Shown piece by piece: positions 9,157 through 18,478 of a stretch of 64,000 bases of DNA. Each line of letters starts with the position of its first letter. Positions within the stretch are counted from its first letter, which is position 1. This DNA comes from Gordonia hankookensis. GTDB lineage: Bacteria; Actinomycetota; Actinomycetes; Mycobacteriales; Mycobacteriaceae. The stretch lies in contig NZ_JACWMS010000001.1 in assembly GCF_014673215.1 (NCBI RefSeq), forward strand, positions 248,001 to 312,000, in the 5' to 3' direction. The notes beneath the pieces were generated by a model. The model did not search any database. It was not told the DNA's origin and saw nothing but the letters and a program-made list of their open reading frames with translations. A program made the translations under genes and the position numbers.

Positions 9157-10497
9157 CTACAGCGGGAGGTAGTTCTTCAGCTCGTACGGCGTGACCAGGC
9201 TGCGGTAGCTCGTCCACTCCGCCCACTTGTTGCGGAGGAAGTAATCGAAGACGTGCTCGCCGAGCGCTTCGGCCACCAACTCCGACTTCTCCATCTCCAC
9301 GAGTGCATCGGCGAGGCTGCCGGGCAGCTCCCGGTAGCCCATCGCCCGCCGCTCGGCCGGTGTCAGTGCCCACACGTCGTCCTCGGCCTCGTCGGGCAGC
9401 TCGTAACCCTCCTCGATACCCTTCAGCCCGGCGGCGAGCAACACGGCAAAGGTCAGGTACGGATTGCACGCGGAGTCGGGGCTGCGGACCTCGATGCGCC
9501 GCGACGACGCCTTGTTCGGCGTGTACAGCGGCAGGCGGATCAGGGCGGATCGATTGGCACCACCCCAGGTAGCCGCGGTCGGCGCCTCGCCACCGTGGAT
9601 CAGGCGCTTGTAGGAGTTCACCCACTGGTTGGTGACCGCGCTGATCTCACTGGCGTGGTGCAGGATCCCGGCGATGAAGCTCTTTCCGGTGCTCGACAGC
9701 TGCATCGGGTCGTCAGGGTTGTGGAAGGCGTTGGTATCGCCCTCGAAGAGGCTCATGTGGGTGTGCATCGCCGAGCCGGGGTGCTCACTGAACGGCTTGG
9801 GCATGAAGGTCGCCCAGGTGCCCTCGTCGATGGCGACCTCTTTGATGACGTAGCGGAAGGTCATCACGTTGTCGGCCATGGACAGTGCATCCGCGTAGCG
9901 CAGGTCGATCTCCTGCTGACCGGGCGCACCCTCGTGATGGGAGAACTCGACCGAGATCCCCATCGACTCCAGTGCCTCGATGGCGTGGCGGCGGAAGTTG
10001 GGTGCCGCGTCGTGTACGGCCTGGTCGAAGTAGCCACCCGAATCGGCAGGCGTCGGCACGCTGCCGTCGAGCGGCGCGTCCTTGAGGAGGAAGAACTCGA
10101 TCTCCGGATGGACGTAACAGCTGAAGCCCTGATCGGCCGCCTTGTTGAGCTGGCGCCGTAGGACATGACGAGAGTCCGCCCAGCTCGGGGTGCCGTCCGG
10201 CATCGCGATGTCGCAGAACATCCGAGCCGAGTGATGACGACCGGTCGAGGTCGTCCACGGCAGGATCTGAAAGGTCGACGGATCGGGCTTGGCGACCGTG
10301 TCCGCCTCGGAGACGCGGGAGAATCCCTCGATGGCCGAGCCGTCGAAACCGATACCCTCGGCGAAGGCTCCCTCGAGTTCGGCGGGTGCGATCGCCACGG
10401 ATTTGAGGTAGCCGAGAACGTCGGTGAACCACAGCCTCACGAATCGGATGTCGCGCTCTTCGAGGGTCCGCAGCACGAATTCCTTTTGGCGATCCAT
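9157..10497 (-). CDS. glnA2: Glutamine synthetase-like GlnA2
   Basis: A 446-residue type I glutamine synthetase, exactly the length of M. tuberculosis GlnA2. Active-site segments are present: FVRLWFTD near the N-terminus, HPEIEFFL, SHHEGAPGQQEIDLRY, the ANRSALIRLP loop and EVRSPDSACNPYLTF. The adenylylated tyrosine region of GlnA1 is replaced by EDDVWALTPAE, so GlnE should not modify this protein. Characterised actinobacterial paralogues include a weak glutamine synthetase and polyamine or amino-acid ligases, so the substrate is open. TAATGT at 10505-10510 suits a near-leaderless start at ATG 10497. Confidence 0.94.
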   Translation of the reverse strand: MDRQKEFVLRTLEERDIRFVRLWFTDVLGYLKSVAIAPAELEGAFAEGIGFDGSAIEGFSRVSEADTVAKPDPSTFQILPWTTSTGRHHSARMFCDIAMPDGTPSWADSRHVLRRQLNKAADQGFSCYVHPEIEFFLLKDAPLDGSVPTPADSGGYFDQAVHDAAPNFRRHAIEALESMGISVEFSHHEGAPGQQEIDLRYADALSMADNVMTFRYVIKEVAIDEGTWATFMPKPFSEHPGSAMHTHMSLFEGDTNAFHNPDDPMQLSSTGKSFIAGILHHASEISAVTNQWVNSYKRLIHGGEAPTAATWGGANRSALIRLPLYTPNKASSRRIEVRSPDSACNPYLTFAVLLAAGLKGIEEGYELPDEAEDDVWALTPAERRAMGYRELPGSLADALVEMEKSELVAEALGEHVFDYFLRNKWAEWTSYRSLVTPYELKNYLPL

Positions 10498-10504
10498 GCC
10501 CCGG

Positions 10505-10510
10505 ACATTA
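10505..10510 (-). promoter_or_regulatory. -10 element TAATGT upstream of glnA2
   Basis: On the minus strand the hexamer ends seven bases before the glnA2 ATG, giving a leader of at most one base. Confidence 0.5.
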
Positions 10511-10581
10511 GAAGTAGCCTGTTAAATCCGTGTTACATGTTCAAGTCGAACTCAGCATCCTGCGGTTTTGCCGAACAAATC

Positions 10582-12108
10582 TCAGCATCCGAGAGTCGTG
10601 TGCGGCACTGTGAGATCGGATAGATACCGGGTCACCGCGCCGTCGACGCACTCGTCACCGCGGAAAACAGAGGTGTGCCCCGGCCGGTCGACGCTGATGA
10701 CCGCAGCGCCGATGCGTCGCGCGACCGCCATCGCCGTCGGATACGGGGTGGCGGGGTCAGCGGTGGACGCCACCACGAGGGCGCGCGGGGCTCCCGCGCC
10801 CGGCACGCCGTCGTCCGGCATGCCCCCACCGGCGTGGACCGCCGGCACCCAGAACTCACAGATCCCGAGCGGCCCACGTCCGCTGCCGCGCCCGTCGTCG
10901 CGAAACGGTGCCGCGCCGCGTGCGCGGCGGTCCAGCTCGTCGTACCGCGCGCGGTCGGGCACTCTCGGGTCGTCGGCACAGGTGATCGCGGTGAAGGCAT
11001 CCTGCGTCGGGTCATAGCGGCCGTCGTCGTCGCGGCCCTCGAAGGAGTCGGCGAGCCGCATCATCTCGGTACCGTCACCTGCCGCGAGGGCGACCAGCGC
11101 CGCCCGCAGTCCGCCCCATCCGGATCGCTGATACAGCGATGCCACCGTCGCGGTCTCGGCGTCCCCGGCCGACAGGGTGCGCCCGCCCGCCGGCGCCGGA
11201 TCGGCGAGCAGCGGGGCGAGGATCGCCCGATAACGCGCAACCGTCCCGTCGGCACGATCGCCCAGCGAACAGCCGGGTCGGCGCACACAATCCGCGGCGA
11301 AAGCGTCGAAAGCCTGCTGGAATCCCCTGTGCTGCTCGATCGATGCGTCGATCGGGTCCGCCACGGGATCGACCACGCCGTCGAGCACGAGCGCCCCGAG
11401 CCGCGAGGGATACCGCGCCGCGTACTCGAGACCGAGTCGGGTGCCGTAGGAGTATCCGAGAAAGTCGATCGCGTCCTCACCGAGCGCGGTGCGGATCCGA
11501 TCCAGGTCACCGGCCACGAAGTCGGTACCGACTCGCGCCAGGACGTCCGGACCGACGCGCTCACGGCACTCCAGCGCCACCGTCGCCTGGTATCGCTCCA
11601 CCCGCGCAATGCCGGCCGCCGATCGATCGCCCAGGTCCATCGCACGCTCGGTGTCGCGTTCGGCGTCGGTTCGACAACCGATGACGGGCCGCGAGGCGCC
11701 CACGCCGCGCGGATCGAAGGACACGATGTCGTGGGTGTCCGCGAGTGCCGACTCGGCCAGGCTCGCGGACGAGTCGACGAGATGACCCACGCCGGAGCCG
11801 CCGGGACCGCCGGGGTTGATCACCAGCGTCCCCGCCTTGGGGCCCGCAGCACCCAGGCGCGCGACCGCGAGGGAGACCGTGCCCAGGCCGGGATCGCGGG
11901 GGTCGAGCGGAACCGACAACCGCCCACACGACACCCGCCCGGCGACAGATCCGGGGATCGTGGCGCTCGCCACGCCGTCATCGGGACCGCAGGCATGCCA
12001 GTCGATCCCGGACCCCGACGACACGAGACGGCACCCGCCCAACGCGAGCATCGCCACCACGGCGACGATCACCACCGGTCGCACCACGGTCCGGCCGATG
12101 ATCGCCAT
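10582..12108 (-). CDS. Exported lipoprotein hydrolase of the TAP/CaeA (Hip1) family
   Basis: A 508-residue alpha/beta hydrolase of the tripeptidyl-aminopeptidase-like family, orthologous in position to M. tuberculosis Rv2223c/Rv2224c. The signal sequence ends in the lipobox LALGGC (acylated Cys26). The oxyanion loop is NPGGPGGSG, the nucleophile is Ser220 in GYSYGTRLG, and the C-terminal TAP domain carries the acid near STADPATPYP and the histidine in RPGHTS. It probably cleaves peptides or esters at the cell surface. A leaderless ATG is supported by TACGAT at 12115-12120. M. tuberculosis has two tandem copies; only one is here. Confidence 0.92.
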   Translation of the reverse strand: MAIIGRTVVRPVVIVAVVAMLALGGCRLVSSGSGIDWHACGPDDGVASATIPGSVAGRVSCGRLSVPLDPRDPGLGTVSLAVARLGAAGPKAGTLVINPGGPGGSGVGHLVDSSASLAESALADTHDIVSFDPRGVGASRPVIGCRTDAERDTERAMDLGDRSAAGIARVERYQATVALECRERVGPDVLARVGTDFVAGDLDRIRTALGEDAIDFLGYSYGTRLGLEYAARYPSRLGALVLDGVVDPVADPIDASIEQHRGFQQAFDAFAADCVRRPGCSLGDRADGTVARYRAILAPLLADPAPAGGRTLSAGDAETATVASLYQRSGWGGLRAALVALAAGDGTEMMRLADSFEGRDDDGRYDPTQDAFTAITCADDPRVPDRARYDELDRRARGAAPFRDDGRGSGRGPLGICEFWVPAVHAGGGMPDDGVPGAGAPRALVVASTADPATPYPTAMAVARRIGAAVISVDRPGHTSVFRGDECVDGAVTRYLSDLTVPHTTLGC

Positions 12109-12114
12109 GCCGTG

Positions 12115-12120
12115 ATCGTA
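12115..12120 (-). promoter_or_regulatory. -10 element TACGAT for the TAP-hydrolase gene
   Basis: On the minus strand TACGAT ends exactly six bases before ATG 12108, predicting a leaderless mRNA. Confidence 0.6.
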
Positions 12121-12270
12121 CGGTCCCGACCGTGCTCACCTGTGCCGGTCGTGTGAGGAAAACCACAGGTCATGGGCATTCAACCGTGCGCGCACCGGTG
12201 CCACAATGGATGGCGTCCAGCCCAACCCGGGTACCTGCTTGGCAGGACTCGAGGCAGAAAAGAGACAACG

Positions 12271-13149
12271 ATGTCCGATTCTTCGGTGTATGGCGCATCC
12301 GATTCCTCCGCGTCTGATTCCTCCGCGTCCGATTCCTCCGCGTCCGCTCCCCGTCGCCGCGCCACACGCGTGCACCATCTGGCCCAGATGAAGACCGACG
12401 GCGAGAAGTGGTCCATGCTGACCTGCTACGACTACTCCACCGCCCGCATTTTCGACGCGGCCGAGATCCCGGTGCTGCTCGTGGGCGACTCGGCGGCGAA
12501 TGTCGTGCTCGGCTACGACACCACCATCCCGGTGACCGTCGATGAACTCATCCCCCTGATCCGGGCGGTGGTGCGTGGTGCCCCGCACGCGCTCGTCGTG
12601 GCCGACCTGCCGTTCGGCAGCTATGAGGCAAGCCCCCAGCAGGCCCTCGAATCAGCCGTGAAGGTGTTCAAGGAGACCGGCGCCCACGCCATCAAGATCG
12701 AGGGCGGAGAGCGAGTCGCCGATCAGATCGCCGCGCTGACCGCAGCCGGAATCCCGGTGATGGCACACATCGGCTTCACCCCGCAGAGCGTGAACGGACT
12801 CGGCGGCTACCGGGTCCAGGGCCGCGGCGACGCGGGCGACCAACTCGTCGAGGATGCGATCGCGGTTCAGGAGGCCGGCGCGTTCGCCGTGGTGATGGAG
12901 ATGGTGCCCGCCGATCTGGCAGGCCAGATCACCCGCAAGCTCACCATTCCGACCGTGGGTATCGGCGCAGGCAACGAGACCGACGCCCAGGTCCTCGTCT
13001 GGCAGGACATGGCTGGACTCACGCACGGCAAGACTGCCAAGTTCGTCAAGCGCTTCGGTGATGTCGGAACCGAACTGCGTTCCGCGGCGGAGCAATACGC
13101 CGACGAAGTCCGGCGCGGAACCTTCCCCGCACCCGAACACAGCTACTGA
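12271..13149 (+). CDS. panB: 3-methyl-2-oxobutanoate hydroxymethyltransferase (pantothenate synthesis)
   Basis: Transfers a hydroxymethyl group from 5,10-methylene-tetrahydrofolate to 2-oxoisovalerate, the first committed step to pantothenate and CoA. The 292-residue protein has the TIM-barrel signatures [28 protein letters not shown] (substrate-binding lysine and glutamate) and HIGFTPQ. The start at ATG 12271 follows a purine-rich AAAAGAGA. An extra N-terminal tail of about 30 residues is made of near-identical DSSAS repeats encoded by 15-base DNA repeats; it is absent from typical PanB and is probably disordered. Position matches Rv2225. Confidence 0.96.
   Translation: MSDSSVYGASDSSASDSSASDSSASAPRRRATRVHHLAQMKTDGEKWSMLTCYDYSTARIFDAAEIPVLLVGDSAANVVLGYDTTIPVTVDELIPLIRAVVRGAPHALVVADLPFGSYEASPQQALESAVKVFKETGAHAIKIEGGERVADQIAALTAAGIPVMAHIGFTPQSVNGLGGYRVQGRGDAGDQLVEDAIAVQEAGAFAVVMEMVPADLAGQITRKLTIPTVGIGAGNETDAQVLVWQDMAGLTHGKTAKFVKRFGDVGTELRSAAEQYADEVRRGTFPAPEHSY
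12301..12345 (+). repeat. Three tandem 15-base repeats within panB
   Basis: Units at 12301-12315, 12316-12330 and 12331-12345 differ at a single base and encode DSSAS in frame. The 15-base period keeps the frame whatever the copy number, so strains could differ in length. Confidence 0.9.
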
Positions 13150-13178
13150 TTGGGACCGTCGCGCATAGGGTTGTGCCC

Positions 13179-14150
13179 ATGCGCGACTTCTACCCGAGCA
13201 TCGAACCGTACGACCAAGGCCATCTCGACGTCGGCGACGGCCAGCAGATCTATTGGGAGACTTCCGGCACCGCCGACGGCAAGCCCGTCGTGTTCGTGCA
13301 CGGCGGCCCCGGTGGTGGCACCGCCCCGGATCAGCGACGGTTCTTCGACCCGGCGCGCTACCGGATCGTGCTCTTCGACCAACGCGGATGCGGAAAGTCG
13401 CGCCCCCACATCGCCGACGGCGCCGACCTGTCGACGAACACCACCGGGCATCTGATCGCGGACATGGAGTTGCTGCGCACCCACCTCGGTATCGACCGAT
13501 GGCAGGTGTTCGGCGGCTCGTGGGGGTCGACACTCGGCCTCGCCTACGCGCAGGCGCACCCCGAGCGGGTCACCGAATTGGTCCTGCGCGGCATCTTTCT
13601 GTTGCGACGCAGCGAGATCGACTGGTACTACAACGGCGGCGCGGCCAACATCTACCCCGACCTCTGGGAGTCCTATCTGGCACCCATTCCCGACGCAGAG
13701 CGCGACGGTGACCTGGTCGCTGCCTACCACCGCCTGCTCACCTCCCCCGATCGAGCCGTCGCCCAGGCGGCCGCGAGCGCGTGGACCGGCTGGGAGCAGA
13801 CGACCAGCCACCTGCTGCCCCGCCCACCCGGCGACGACCAGGACGACGCCGACAAACCACGTTTCGACCTCGCATTCGCGACCATCGAGAACCACTATTT
13901 CGTCAACCACGGGTTTCTCGAGGACGGCCAATTGCTGGCCGACATCGACCGGCTCGCCGACATCCCGGGCGTGATCGTCCAGGGGCGATACGACGTCGTC
14001 TGCCCCGCGCGAAGCGCCTGGGATCTCCACCGCGCGTGGCCGAGTGCGCAGTTGCACATCGTCGACGACGCGGGCCATGCATCGTTCGAACCGGGCATCA
14101 AGCATCACCTGATCACCGCGACCGACGGTTTCGCGAATCGGGCATTCTGA
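13179..14150 (+). CDS. pip: Proline iminopeptidase
   Basis: Cytoplasmic alpha/beta hydrolase (peptidase family S33) that removes N-terminal proline from peptides. The 323 residues show the oxyanion motif HGGPGGG, the DQRGCGKS segment, the nucleophile in GGSWGSTLGLAYAQ (about residue 110), the acid in GRYDVVCP and the histidine in DAGHAS near residue 300. The N-terminus, with YPSIEPYDQGHLDVGDGQQIYWE, is diagnostic for the Pip subfamily. A TAGGGT hexamer at 13166-13171 lies seven bases before ATG 13179, so a near-leaderless transcript is likely. It follows panB closely but may have its own promoter. Confidence 0.94.
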   Translation: MRDFYPSIEPYDQGHLDVGDGQQIYWETSGTADGKPVVFVHGGPGGGTAPDQRRFFDPARYRIVLFDQRGCGKSRPHIADGADLSTNTTGHLIADMELLRTHLGIDRWQVFGGSWGSTLGLAYAQAHPERVTELVLRGIFLLRRSEIDWYYNGGAANIYPDLWESYLAPIPDAERDGDLVAAYHRLLTSPDRAVAQAAASAWTGWEQTTSHLLPRPPGDDQDDADKPRFDLAFATIENHYFVNHGFLEDGQLLADIDRLADIPGVIVQGRYDVVCPARSAWDLHRAWPSAQLHIVDDAGHASFEPGIKHHLITATDGFANRAF

Positions 14151-14224
14151 GCCCGGCCTAGACTGCACAGACACAGCACTCGTCGGGCGCGCGCATCGAC
14201 CGCGCCCAGGGACAGGAGGACCGG

Positions 14225-15721
14225 GTGGCGGCATCCGAGCAGCTCGAAGTGGAACTGAAGTTCGATGTCGATGCGGGACACTCCGCACCCGATCTCCGCG
14301 TCCTGCCCGGTGTGATCGGTGCGACGGAACCCGAGACCTTCAACCTCGATGCGACCTACTTCGACACCGAGAACCTCGACCTGGCCGGCAACCGGATCAC
14401 CTTGCGTCGCCGCACCGGTGGCCACGACGCCGGATGGCACCTCAAACGCCCTGCCGGTGCACCTGGCACGCGCCGCGAGCTCCAGCTCGGCTTCGACGAG
14501 GCGCCGGCCGACGGCGAGGTTCCGACGGATCTAATCTCCCCGGTGGTTGCCCTGACCCGGACCCGGAGGTTGATCCCGGTCGCAGCCGTGTCCACCACAC
14601 GGACCGTGACGACGCTGCTCGGAGCCGACGGGCAGGCCGTCGCCGAGTTCGCCGAGGATCTGGTCACCGCCCAATCGTTGCTGCCCGGTGGACATTTCCA
14701 GGAGTGGGCCGAGTGGGAGTTCGAACTCCTCGGCAACGATCCGCACCCGCGGCTGCTCAAGACCGCGGAGAAGACCTTGCGTGCCGCGGGCGGTCGTGAA
14801 CCGTCGTCGACGTCCAAACTCGCGCGTGCGATCGGCTCGACTCCGACAGTGGTCGAACCGCACCTCGGCAAGCGACCGAGTGCGCTGGAACTCGTGGTCA
14901 CCGACATCGCCATCCATCGCAACTCGCTCGTCACCCAGGACCCGCTCGTGCGTACCGACGCCGATGACGCGGTGCATCAGATGCGGGTGGCCTGCCGACG
15001 GCTCCGCAGCGTGTTCTCCGGATTCCCGACCGTTCTCGACGCCGAGCGCACCGACCACCTCGGTGGTGAGTTGAAGCTGCTCGCGCGGATCCTCGGCGAT
15101 GCCCGAGATTCGGAGGTACAACTCGCACTCGACGAGAACCTCCTGAGGGCCGAGAACGCCTCGGAGTCGCTGATCGCCGAACTCGCCGGCACGGAGACCG
15201 CCATCCACGACCGGGCGATCAAGGCCGCGCACGCCGCCATGGATTCCGACCGGTACTTCGCCCTGCTCGACGCGATCGACGAGCTCATCGCGTCACCACC
15301 GCCGGGGCCCGACGCCGACCTCGACGCGACGATCGCCGTGGACCGCGCCATTGCCAAGAGCCGCAAGAAGATCCGCACGGAGCAGAGCGTGCTGTCGAGC
15401 CTGACGGAAGGCTCCGAGGAGTGGGCGGAACAACTGCACACCATTCGCAAACGCGCCAAGCGGCTGCGCTACAGCACCGATGCTGCCGCGCCTCTCGACA
15501 AGAAGCGGTATCGCAAGGTGGCCACGATCGCCAAGCGCGTCCAGTCCGCACTCGGCGACTACAACGACAGCCGGATCAACCGTGCCCGGGTTGCCGAGAT
15601 CGCCGGCTCCGGAAAACTCTCCGGCCCCGACATGTTCGTGCTCGGTCGCATCGATGCCCGACAGCAGGCCGACGGTCAGCGGGCCATCGACGCGTACCGC
15701 AAGGCCGCCAAGGATCTCTGA
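14225..15721 (+). CDS. CYTH and CHAD domain protein (triphosphatase/polyphosphate-associated)
   Basis: A 498-residue two-domain protein corresponding in place to Rv2226. The N-terminal CYTH domain (about 1-200) begins with VELKF, a variant of the ExExK signature, and carries the basic tunnel residues RRRTG and HLKRPAG that bind triphosphate. The C-terminal CHAD domain (about 215-495) is a histidine- and arginine-rich helical bundle with VHQMRVACRRLRSVF and HTIRKRAKRLRY, which binds polyphosphate. The GTG start at 14225 has an AGGAGG ribosome binding site. It probably hydrolyses inorganic triphosphate or acts on polyphosphate granules. Confidence 0.92.
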   Translation: MAASEQLEVELKFDVDAGHSAPDLRVLPGVIGATEPETFNLDATYFDTENLDLAGNRITLRRRTGGHDAGWHLKRPAGAPGTRRELQLGFDEAPADGEVPTDLISPVVALTRTRRLIPVAAVSTTRTVTTLLGADGQAVAEFAEDLVTAQSLLPGGHFQEWAEWEFELLGNDPHPRLLKTAEKTLRAAGGREPSSTSKLARAIGSTPTVVEPHLGKRPSALELVVTDIAIHRNSLVTQDPLVRTDADDAVHQMRVACRRLRSVFSGFPTVLDAERTDHLGGELKLLARILGDARDSEVQLALDENLLRAENASESLIAELAGTETAIHDRAIKAAHAAMDSDRYFALLDAIDELIASPPPGPDADLDATIAVDRAIAKSRKKIRTEQSVLSSLTEGSEEWAEQLHTIRKRAKRLRYSTDAAAPLDKKRYRKVATIAKRVQSALGDYNDSRINRARVAEIAGSGKLSGPDMFVLGRIDARQQADGQRAIDAYRKAAKDL

Positions 15722-15815
15722 CCGTGCGTCGATCGGCGCAACGTCGCCTCGCGCCGTCCTCTGCGCACGATCGACGGGCGGTGGCGACGCAACAGACCAC
15801 CACGGGTTTCCGCAT

Positions 15816-17321
15816 TCACCCGCCCGCGGGGACGAACAGCACCTTCCGGGCCGACGGGTCGGCCACCGTGAGGACCACCGAGATCCTGCGACCCTTCATC
15901 GGGTCGCCGTCGCAGGGGGCGATCACCGCGGGATCGGTGAGGAAGACCTGTGCGGCCCGATGTTCGGTCGCCGCGTGCAGGACGACGGCGGCGAATGTCT
16001 CCCCCTCCCGGCCCGCGAGGACGACCGCCTCGGTCAAGTCGATGCTCGCGCGCTCGGCCGACGAGGCGAGGGAATCCGCCGCGCGCAGGATCCGAGGGAG
16101 AGTCGGCAACGCCCGGGACACCCAGTCCGGCACCGGGTCACCGGCGGCGACAGCAAGGCATGCCTCGGTCGCGAACCGATCGCCGAGCCGCCGCAATGGT
16201 GCCGTCACGTGGGCGTAGAGGCCGGCAATCGCGGCGTGGCGTAGCCGGTCGGGAGAGGGAGCCTCGCGCACATCGCCGTCGCCAGTGCTCCCCAGTGCCA
16301 GATAGTCGGCGCCCCGCATCAGTGTCGCGCCGACCGACATCAGCGCGAGGGTCGCCGGTTCGTCCCTGGGCAGGCCCGCCAGGAACTGACCGGGCGACGC
16401 GTCCGCCGGCCAGTCGACGTCCAGTGATGTCGCCGCCGCGCGCAGCGCTGCCACCGCACGAGGATCTGCGGGCGGCAGGGTGCGCAGCAGGCCGATCCCC
16501 GCACCGGCCATCATCTGCCCGGCGCACATTCCGGTGAGCAACGACAGCTGCGAGTTCCACAGGTCCGCCGGGGTGTGTGGGGCGAGCCGTAGCGTCCACC
16601 CGGCGCCGGGAGCGGAGCGAGCGGGCCGAATCGAACCGGCGCCGGGAGCGGAGCGAGCGGGCCGACCGGCATCTCCGCCGGCCCGGACCACTTCTTGATC
16701 GGGCAGATCGAGCTCGACCGCACCGCGATCAAGGGCGACTCGATGACGCAGTTCGCCGAAGGCGGGCAACGCCTCGATCGACGGATGCAACCGCCCGGCC
16801 GCCGCATCGGCGGACACCCCGGCATAGTCGAGCTTCGCGACCGAACGCATCGTGGCACGGCCAACCGACACATCGCCGGGCTCACCGTCGGCGCCGACCC
16901 GGATGGTCCACAGCACGCACGGGCGGGTCTGGTCGGGAAGCAGCGACCCAGCGCCCTCCGACAACGACCGCGGATGAAGGGGGACCGAGCAGTCCGGGAA
17001 ATAGACGGTGGTGCCGCGGCGCCGACTCTCCGCGTCCAGGGCTCCCTCCGGTTCGATCAGAGCCGCGACGTCGGCGATCGCATAGTTCACCACGAATCCG
17101 TCGTCATCGGCGACGATGTGCACCGCCTGGTCGAGATCGCGCGAGGTGGGCGGATCGATCGTGACGAACGGGAGATCGGTCCGGTCCTCGCGATCGGCGA
17201 CGAACCGGTCGACGGGATGATCGGCCTCGGCCTGCGCGCTCGCGCCATAGTCCTCGCTGATGCCGAGTTCGTTCCGCACCGCGTCGAAGTCGAGGTCGGG
17301 GGCGGACAGTTTGCGCTGCAC
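15816..17321 (-). CDS. RNB-domain (RNase II/R-like) ribonuclease
   Basis: A 3'-5' exoribonuclease catalytic domain without obvious cold-shock or S1 RNA-binding domains, as in the short actinobacterial RNB proteins. About 501 residues from GTG 17321. The active site is TIDPPTSRDLDQAV (about residues 70-85), with the clustered aspartates that hold magnesium, followed by YAIADVAALI. The gene begins only 14 bases after the 3' end of the RNase P RNA gene on the same strand. It contains a 36-base in-frame duplication (PARSAPGAGSIR units) in what should be a loop. The early residues APDLDFDAVRNEL match the usual family N-terminus and support the start. Confidence 0.88.
   Translation of the reverse strand: MQRKLSAPDLDFDAVRNELGISEDYGASAQAEADHPVDRFVADREDRTDLPFVTIDPPTSRDLDQAVHIVADDDGFVVNYAIADVAALIEPEGALDAESRRRGTTVYFPDCSVPLHPRSLSEGAGSLLPDQTRPCVLWTIRVGADGEPGDVSVGRATMRSVAKLDYAGVSADAAAGRLHPSIEALPAFGELRHRVALDRGAVELDLPDQEVVRAGGDAGRPARSAPGAGSIRPARSAPGAGWTLRLAPHTPADLWNSQLSLLTGMCAGQMMAGAGIGLLRTLPPADPRAVAALRAAATSLDVDWPADASPGQFLAGLPRDEPATLALMSVGATLMRGADYLALGSTGDGDVREAPSPDRLRHAAIAGLYAHVTAPLRRLGDRFATEACLAVAAGDPVPDWVSRALPTLPRILRAADSLASSAERASIDLTEAVVLAGREGETFAAVVLHAATEHRAAQVFLTDPAVIAPCDGDPMKGRRISVVLTVADPSARKVLFVPAGG
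16600..16665. repeat. 36-base period duplication inside the RNB ribonuclease gene
   Basis: Two identical 30-base copies (16600-16629 and 16636-16665), separated by six bases, keep the reading frame and encode a doubled PARSAPGAG segment. The core GGGAGCGGAGCGAGCGG resembles dispersed GC-rich repeats common in these genomes. Confidence 0.9.
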
Positions 17322-17335
17322 GTCACCGACTGTAG

Positions 17336-17781
<446 letters not shown>

Positions 17782-17809
17782 ACACAGGATAGCGGGCCAT
17801 GGTCACGAG

Positions 17810-18478
17810 TCAGTCGAGGTGGCCGGTGTCGTTCACCAGTCGCACGACGGACCCGCCGTCGGGATAGAACTCCGCGATGGACAGCGATGCCAGATCCAGA
17901 TGCAGCCGGAACAAGAGTTCGGGTCCGGCGGCGAGTGCGTCCCGCAGCATCGTCTTGATCGGGGTGACATGCGAGACGACAAGCACAGAGCTTCCCGGAT
18001 AACGCTGCAGCACAGCATCTCTGGTGGCGGCTATCCGTTCGGACACCTGGGCGAAACTCTCACCGCCCGGCGGTGCAACCGTCGTGTCGCCGAGCCATCG
18101 GGCGTGCAGCTCGGGATCGCGCTCGGCCGCCTCGGTGAAGGTCAGGCCCTCCCACCCACCGAAGTCCGTCTCGATGAAGCCGTCATCGATGTCGACGGCG
18201 ACCCCCAGCTGCTCGGCGACCGCCTCCGCGGTCGACCGTGCACGCTGCAGCGGCGACGAGATCACCGCGGCGATCTCGGCACGCTCGCCGAGTCGTTGCG
18301 CCGCAGCTGCCGCCTGCCGACGGCCGAGGTCGGTCAACGCAGGGTTCCCGCGACCTGAGTAGCGTCGCTCCACCGACAGCTCTGTCTGCCCGTGTCGCAG
18401 CAGCAGGATTCGGGTCGGCTGGGCCCGCTGGCCCTGCCATGTCGGTGCGCGGCCTGCGGATCGTGCAGCCGTCGCCAT
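17810..18478 (-). CDS. Histidine phosphatase (phosphoglycerate mutase-like), Rv2228c C-terminal domain homologue
   Basis: A 222-residue member of the histidine phosphatase superfamily. The phospho-accepting histidine is in LLLRHGQTELSVERRYSG near residue 25, the second histidine in VLVVSHVTPIKTML near residue 165, and the acid in FGGWEG. In M. tuberculosis the same domain is fused behind an RNase HI domain (Rv2228c); here no RNase H domain precedes it, since ATG 18478 directly overlaps the stop of the upstream zinc-ribbon gene (TGATG). The role may be alpha-ribazole or acid phosphatase; cobC and cbiB nearby make a cobalamin link possible. Confidence 0.88.
   Translation of the reverse strand: MATAARSAGRAPTWQGQRAQPTRILLLRHGQTELSVERRYSGRGNPALTDLGRRQAAAAAQRLGERAEIAAVISSPLQRARSTAEAVAEQLGVAVDIDDGFIETDFGGWEGLTFTEAAERDPELHARWLGDTTVAPPGGESFAQVSERIAATRDAVLQRYPGSSVLVVSHVTPIKTMLRDALAAGPELLFRLHLDLASLSIAEFYPDGGSVVRLVNDTGHLD

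Noticed and set aside
10540-10581. Repeated CTCAGCATCC after the TAP-hydrolase gene as a terminator or operator
   Set aside because: It is only a ten-base direct repeat, one copy within the coding end, with no symmetry.
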